In this document: piece after piece, positions 57,996 to 64,000 of the stretch
Layout: the number at the start of each line of letters is the position of its first letter
Position numbering within the stretch: position 1 is the first letter of the stretch
Assembly: GCA_028023455.1 (NCBI GenBank)
Contig: JAQFVV010006221.1
Span: 8,291,011-8,355,010, forward strand
Origin: Epiperipatus broadwayi
Lineage: Eukaryota; Onychophora; Udeonychophora; Euonychophora; Peripatidae
Direction of reading: 5' to 3'
Length of the DNA: 64,000 bases
Notes under the pieces: generated by a model
Database searches by the model: none
Seen by the model: the letters and a program-made list of their open reading frames with translations, nothing else
What the model was told of the DNA's origin: nothing
Position numbers and translations under genes: made by a program

Positions 57996-58235
57996 GTATT
58001 TACCTTGCTAAGATCTCATGACAATCAACATTGTTTCTACGCGCTGAATTTTATGTTTACAATGTGTCTCATTTTTTGACTGAAAATTAGAAAGTCAGTG
58101 CGTAGCACTGGAATGGGTGGGTGGGGGCCTCCGACGATTTTGCCTGTCCAGAGGACAGGCCAATACATGCTCAATTATAAAATTCAGTGCATAGGAACAA
58201 TGTTGACCGTCATGACGTCATAGCAAGGTAAATAC
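57996..58235. mobile_element. MITE-like inverted-repeat element, 240 bp
   Basis: Terminal arms of about 60 bp: GTATTTACCTTGCTA at 57996 and its complement ending at 58235, followed inward by ATGACxxTCAACATTGTT and GCxCTGAATTTTAT. The core is GC-rich for this window (GGTGGGTGGGGGCCTCC) and contains a short perfect hairpin GCCTGTCC-AGA-GGACAGGC. A CRE-like TGACGTCA sits in the right arm (58214-58221). No ORF; no certain TSD. Confidence 0.82.
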
Positions 58236-60000
58236 GTGACTATGTTTCAGAGTCACTTCTCTTCAAGATGCTGCGAATGAAGATAGAAGTTATTATTGCT
58301 TAAGATGATCTACCATGCTTTTATTATTTCGTTTTTTTATAATAAAATTATATATTGTTTAATATTTAAATTTATAATGGCATGGTTAATTAATTTTTTT
58401 CTTTACTTTTTTTTAAGATTTTAACATTTTGTATACATATATAAATAAATCAAAGTTAGTTATACAAACTATATTTAGAAAATAATTAAAAACTATTTAA
58501 AACATTTTCAGAACATCATAATAACTCAAGTAGGGAATTCTTTTCATCTCTCCCTTTTTTAAATTTAAATAAATGAAAAGTTCTGCTTTAAAATAAACAA
58601 CAATATTATTAAACAAACTACATAAAAAGAAAAGGTGCGCCAAATCAACACTTGTAGTATTTTTTTTTTTAATAAAGTAATAAAAAAAGTTTATTTTGCA
58701 AGACTGCTAGGAGAATATGAGTAAGATTAATCTTTCTTGTTAAAGATCATTTTAAAAAGTAAACATTTTGCAGTGTTCATAAATCATGTCTTGGTAATTA
58801 AAAAGTGGCACTTGATTTAGAATACAGCAACGCTCTTGTTTACAAGTCAGTCAAATGTACTTTCTAGTTAATTAACTTGATAATCTCCAAAATTTGAATT
58901 ACTTAAATTCTTTCACTAAATGAAGTTTTACTTATTTTTTAAGAATTGAATTAGCTCTCATATATATATTGGTAAAAAAAAGAAAAAAAACAGATGTTAA
59001 ATCACTTATTGGAAAGTAATGGCTTATACAACATCTAATAGAAGATAAAATTAAAAGAAGACATTATTCACCAGGCTTGACAATTGAATACTTAGATAGC
59101 CATTTACTGACCAATATTAGATGATCAGATGGATTATCTATGCTGCAACTAGTGACATAGACAACATAAAGCAAGCTAAGTCAATGCATATGTCTTCCTC
59201 AATGTTAGGGTGCTTTTATTTTTTATACATATTTTAAAAAGTATCTTATTTCAAATTTTGCATTGAAGCCTAAAAATTCTAGTCTATGGGTGACATCTAT
59301 ATGAAAGAAAAAACCTTAGGATGATGATGGCTTCAAAAAAATTCCAAGTTTTATTTAGCCTGCATTTGAGTCCAGTTGTAAGCAATGGAAGGTAGATGGC
59401 CATATCTGCTTAATGATGCCCTTCTTAAATATTTTTTGCATGAGTATAAAATATAGTTATTTGTAAGATTTATTCAATATGTATTTAATGGTAAACTACC
59501 TTGATTAATTAACACTTTCAGCACATAGCTAATAAAAAATTTTACAAACAAAAACAGATATTTTAAACAATGATAAAAGATTATCATTTGTTCTTTCACA
59601 TCTTCATCACTTCTTTTCAAAATGATAGTTTGAAAAAAGATGGAATATTTGTGTATTTTATATATTTGGTTGTCATTTCTTTTTGCCTAGACTTAGTCAC
59701 TATTAGAATATATATATCTAATATATTCATTTAATATGAATATAGCAAACAATGATTTCTCTCTACTCATAATATTTTCAATATAACACCCAGTAATAAT
59801 TTGTTTTTTCCCATGCAATTTGGAATATTTTGTCACTGATATTATTATTGATTATTGGTGAGATTATCTTGCACAATTTAAAGATTATAGTAAAAACTGT
59901 AAAAAAAAAAAAAAAAGAGAACAAATAGACAAGGCAAATAGATAAAAGATATTAAAAAAATCTTATGTTTATATTAATACATATTAAAAATGAAACTTTT
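58236..60000. other. gene-free AT-rich stretch
   Basis: Nothing recognised. Confidence 0.4.
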
Positions 60001-62260
60001 AATAAATAGAAATATAAGTTTCTTTTTTTATATTAAATGCTTTTATTTATTGTGCACTAAAAAGCAAAAAAAAATAAATGTTTTTTTATTCACAATTTGG
60101 GTTTTTATATTTAACTTGAAATAAAAGCGTGGGAGTGTAAAAATTAATTAAGTCAATCAAACCCAAATTGGGCTTGAAGAAACAATTCTTTTTTATTTTT
60201 ACTACACAGTAAATAAAAGCATTTAATGTTAGATATTGACTTAATTTCTGGAATCCTACAGTTTTATTGCAAGTAAAATCTAAAAATCCGAATCGTGGTT
60301 GAAGTAACAAAATCATATATATATTTCTTTTTAATGCATAGTAAATAGAAGCATTTAATATAAAAAATATTATCACTAGTTTATTTTTAACTTAAATGTA
60401 AAATGATATTGTAGTAGGTACTTGTAGTTTATATATATCATAAAACATTTATGCTATAAGTTAATATGTTTATTCCTTATATATATATATTACATTTAAT
60501 ATGTATACTTAATTATATATGTGTATAACAAAGCATTAAATAACTTAAAATATGAAGACATCTTTTCTGTTGAAAAGATTTAACATTTCTTTTGTTTTAT
60601 TTGAAAAAAACTTTTTTAAAAAAAAAAGGATCAACAAAACTATATTGCAAATAAATTTCACTTAATGCATATGATTTTACTTTAAATTGATTTGGCACTG
60701 ATAGTTATATATATATCATTAGATATTTCTACAATGTTAATATGTATATTCCTTATGTATATATCATATTTAGAGCATATTCATAATTATATATGTGTAT
60801 AATCAAACATTAATTTAATTTAAAATATGAAGACATCCTTTCTATTTATTTTTTTAAAAAAAGCCTTATCTTTCAACTTAGACATGAAGTAAATTGATTT
60901 TAAAATTATTTGCCATCTATTGAGATTTTCACAAGCTTTATTTTTAAATATTTACATTATGTCATATATATTTTATTGTAAAATTTTAATTTGGAAGAAC
61001 TATCATAGATGATCAGAAAAGCAGAAATTTGGTAAGGTAAGGTTTCAGTTCTGCCTTGATGAATGTTTTTTTGTATTTCTGGTATCATTAATTTTACATG
61101 TTTGGAGAAAAATGTTTGAATAACCAAAAACATGATTATTTGCAAATTTAAGATTGTGTTGATACTATAGTTGCGTAATAATTACCACAAATCAAGAATA
61201 TAAATTATTAATAATTTATTTTGAATGGAAACAGTTTACTTTTAAAAAGAGTTATATTTTTGGATAGCAAATTATACTGAAAGTATTTACAAGCTTAGCT
61301 AATAAATAATCAATACAATTAGTAACTGCATGTGTGAAAACATTGTAATGTAAAAAAAAATGAAAAATAGTTAAACATTTGAAGCATAGTTTGATTCATT
61401 TAAGAGAAATAAATATTTATTTGTTCACATTTTAAAAACAAATGTCATATAAGGAAGATTTAATTGATTTTTGAAAATAAAAATAATCTTCCCAGAATGA
61501 TAACTCATGAGGTTATTTATTTTGATTATGATTTCCTTTTTATAAATATTTTCAAAAATCAAAATGTTTAAAATTTGCTGCATTAATAAATAAAAATATC
61601 AAATGAAGTCAAATTTATTATATTGTGATAACTAACAATGTTTTAATCTTAATCTTGAATGTTTACACCAAGTGAAAACAAAAAAAACTGCCATCTGTGT
61701 GAGGGTTAACAAAACTATACTGTAAACTAAATTTATTTTACTCTAATTTAAATCAAGCTTTCAACTGAAACCAAAAAATACTGCACACATTACTTAAAAC
61801 ATATTGAAGTTCTAAGAAAAACTTTAAAATTTGATATCAAAATACTCAAATTTTTTTTCATATCTAAAAAATAAGATCACCTATCTAAAATATTAGTGTC
61901 CTATCACTTTGGTAGTGATTTAGTCAAAATGTACTAAATTTCAATAAATTAAATTGTATTTAAATGTATTAAACCTCAATTTTAAAATGTTATTACAACT
62001 TTACTCAAGCTTTTGATTGAAACAAAACATCTCTGTACTGCCTTCTCATGGGCCTTACTTGAAACATATTGAAGTTCTGAAAATGAATTTTAAATCTAAT
62101 ATTAAAATATTAAAAATTTCTCCACCTAGTGATCTAGATCTAACAAACTAAATCATCTACCTAAAATGTTATTATGCCCTGTATTAATTTTCAAAAAAAT
62201 ATATTGAATTTAAATCTATTAAACTTTGATATTAAAATTTTATTCTAACTTAAATAATAA
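60000..62260. repeat. diverged tandem duplications
   Basis: Several internal repeats. 60410-60600 recurs at 60690-60870 (TTCCTTATATATATAT, AATTATATATGTGTATAA, AAAATATGAAGACATC). 61725-61960 recurs at 61985-62220 (CAAGCTTT, ACATATTGAAGTTCT, ATCTACCTAAAAT). A block AGTAAATAAAAGCATTTAAT occurs about three times at 60025-60365. GG(T/A)(T/-)CAACAAAACTATA occurs at 60628 and 61705. No coding content. Confidence 0.65.
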
Positions 62261-64000
62261 AAGGTATCATAGGAGTTTACAAACAAACAAATAAATAAAC
62301 AAATAGACATTGTAACTTAATGAAAGAATTTAATAAAAATGAATTTAGCTTTAAAATATAATCTCATTATTTAAGTTAACCATTACTATATTCAAAACTC
62401 CTAGTGGCCAATTGAATAAAAGTTCTAAACTTTTGTTGATTAGTTAAAGAATCAGCAGTAAAAATGTATTTGCCTTTTAAAATTATATTTGTTTTAGTTT
62501 AGTTTATAAAATGCAAATTAATAAGTCATAAGATTATTAAAATGAAATTTTAAAAATAAATAAATTGCTATTTATAATTGACAAAAATAATCTATAACAG
62601 CCAACATAAAATGTATGTTTATCATCCAATTATAAATTGCAGTCAGACATCATTGACTTCTTTGTCAATTTGTTTTTATGTAAAAGTAAATATTTTTTTT
62701 TACTAAAATCTGGATTATTCTTCTATCTAAAATAATTAATATTTCATAAATATTTTGTAATAAAAATAATACATGTGTCAAAAAATTAGAGAATTATGTT
62801 TTTATTTCCAAAATCAAAACATTGACAGGTGCTCTCTTGTGGAGAAAACAAGAAACAACCAATCAGTGTCTTGGAAGATCTTACATCACTGTTATACTGT
62901 AAATTTAAATATTATCAATTTATTAGTTATAAACAAATTCTGAAAGTGCAGCTTTATTCAGTATGGTTTTCTCAATAAAATAAAGATAAAATCAGCAAAA
63001 AATATTAAAAATAGCAGTTTGAAAGTGAGTTAAAGCTACATATTAAAATAAACATTCCATGCTGTTATACTGTTAATGGTGTAACTAAATCTAATTTATC
63101 AATATTTATTAAGAGGGTGGAATATGTTAATTCTTGGTTAGTACCTATTGAATAGAGACCAGTTTTTAATTAGATAAGTGAACATATGTATTGTACCCAA
63201 ATATACTGCACATCAAAAATTGAAAAGGTATTTCAAATTCCTCTTTATGCTTAACATAATCAAACATTTTAATTATGCATTTTATACCTCAAATATCTAT
63301 AATTTTTAATGATTTTTAAATTTAAGAAAATATATATTCATTATTCTTTATAACTATCTATAAAATTCTGTTAACATTTTCTGTTTATAAACTAAAATAG
63401 TAATTGTATTTTTTAATTTTAAACAATTATGGTAAGATCACATTCTCTTGAGTCATTTTTAAATATTAAAAGTATTGCTATATCAGTATTTGAAATGCAT
63501 AAAAATAAAAAAAGGAAGAAATATATAACATTTAAATGAATGTTAAATTAGTTTTTTTTTATTTAGAATATAAATTTGATTATCTTACTATTTTATTTTT
63601 TTTTTAAAGAAAACTAAAAAGCAATTATATTAGTATTTTAATTTTAAAAAAAGTGGAGAAAAACTTATACAAAGAGAAAAAAAAGAAGCTAAGAATATTT
63701 TAATTGAAATTACTGCAAAATTATTACTTTTTTTTAGGAATGTGATTTTAATTTTAATATCAATGAGTTTTTTCTCCCCCCCCTCTCTCTCTATATATAT
63801 ATTCATATTTTACAGATATGCTAAGTTCTCTCTATTGAAGACATTGTTGTAATCAGCCAATTGGATTATTGTGTTCAAGAAATAATACTTGAACACGGTT
63901 ACTGGTAGATTGTCATTTCTTATCACCTTTAACATAAATTATTACTTGCAGCTTGAATTTAAAACTACCCAACATCTACATCATTAAGATTCCGAGATAT
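62261..64000. other. gene-free AT-rich stretch
   Basis: Nothing coding recognised. A C-run and (CT)n(TA)n microsatellite lie near 63775-63802. Confidence 0.4.

Noticed and set aside
60086-60376. 96-codon minus-strand frame with two similar halves
   Set aside because: The similarity comes from tandem DNA duplication in AT-rich sequence; no domain or codon signal.

Overview
This is a very AT-rich, intron- and repeat-dominated stretch of a metazoan genome, most likely an invertebrate. Four things support this: spliced-looking coding exons with GTAAG donors, tRNA-derived SINEs with target-site duplications (TSDs), several families of decayed non-LTR retrotransposons (LINEs), and hAT-type MITEs. 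Nothing bacterial is present. No complete host gene was found. The one certain host coding piece is a single internal exon of a polypeptide N-acetylgalactosaminyltransferase (29028-29241, minus). A second candidate is a short first exon with CCAAT boxes and a TATA-like element (16743-16821, plus). Almost all other open reading frames are chance frames in AT-rich DNA or remnants of LINEs.

Layout. 1-2420: minus-strand LINE (family A, endonuclease plus RT). 2.4-11 kb: mostly featureless AT-rich DNA with two tRNA SINEs, a perfect 29-bp-stem hairpin and a LINE family B 3' end. 11.1-14.7 kb: the first hammerhead foldback element, then a plus-strand LINE (family C) broken by ribozyme-bearing insertions. 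16.5-16.9 kb: promoter and first exon candidate. 18-22 kb: ribozyme-SINEs and LINE fragments D and A. 23.6-27.9 kb: a minus-strand LINE-like region hit by two hammerhead foldbacks. 28.2 kb: LINE B tail. 29.0 kb: the GalNAc-transferase exon. 30-44 kb: SINEs, a 363-bp hAT MITE and many foldbacks. 43.9-48.6 kb: LINE A tail and large inverted composites. 52-55.1 kb: LINE B with a duplicated RT segment and a 627-bp foldback inside it. 58 kb: a MITE-like inverted repeat. 60-62.2 kb: diverged tandem duplications. The remainder is AT-rich and unrecognised.

The most interesting content is a set of type-I hammerhead ribozyme (HHR) motifs: CUGANGA, then a hairpin stem II, then GAAA, then a short self-complementary helix III ending in NUH, then a stem I whose arms pair. 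They fall into at least four sequence families. In one family the ribozyme lies upstream of a tRNA-like pol III head, giving a ribozyme-SINE. Where two copies sit together they are always head-to-head (ribozymes pointing outward), forming inverted dimers. Several of these insertions have TSDs of about 11-19 bp, a hallmark of target-primed reverse transcription and not of cut-and-paste MITEs. HHRs in Penelope-like elements, retrozymes and SINE-like repeats are known; the consistent divergent dimer with long TSDs is the part that may be under-described.
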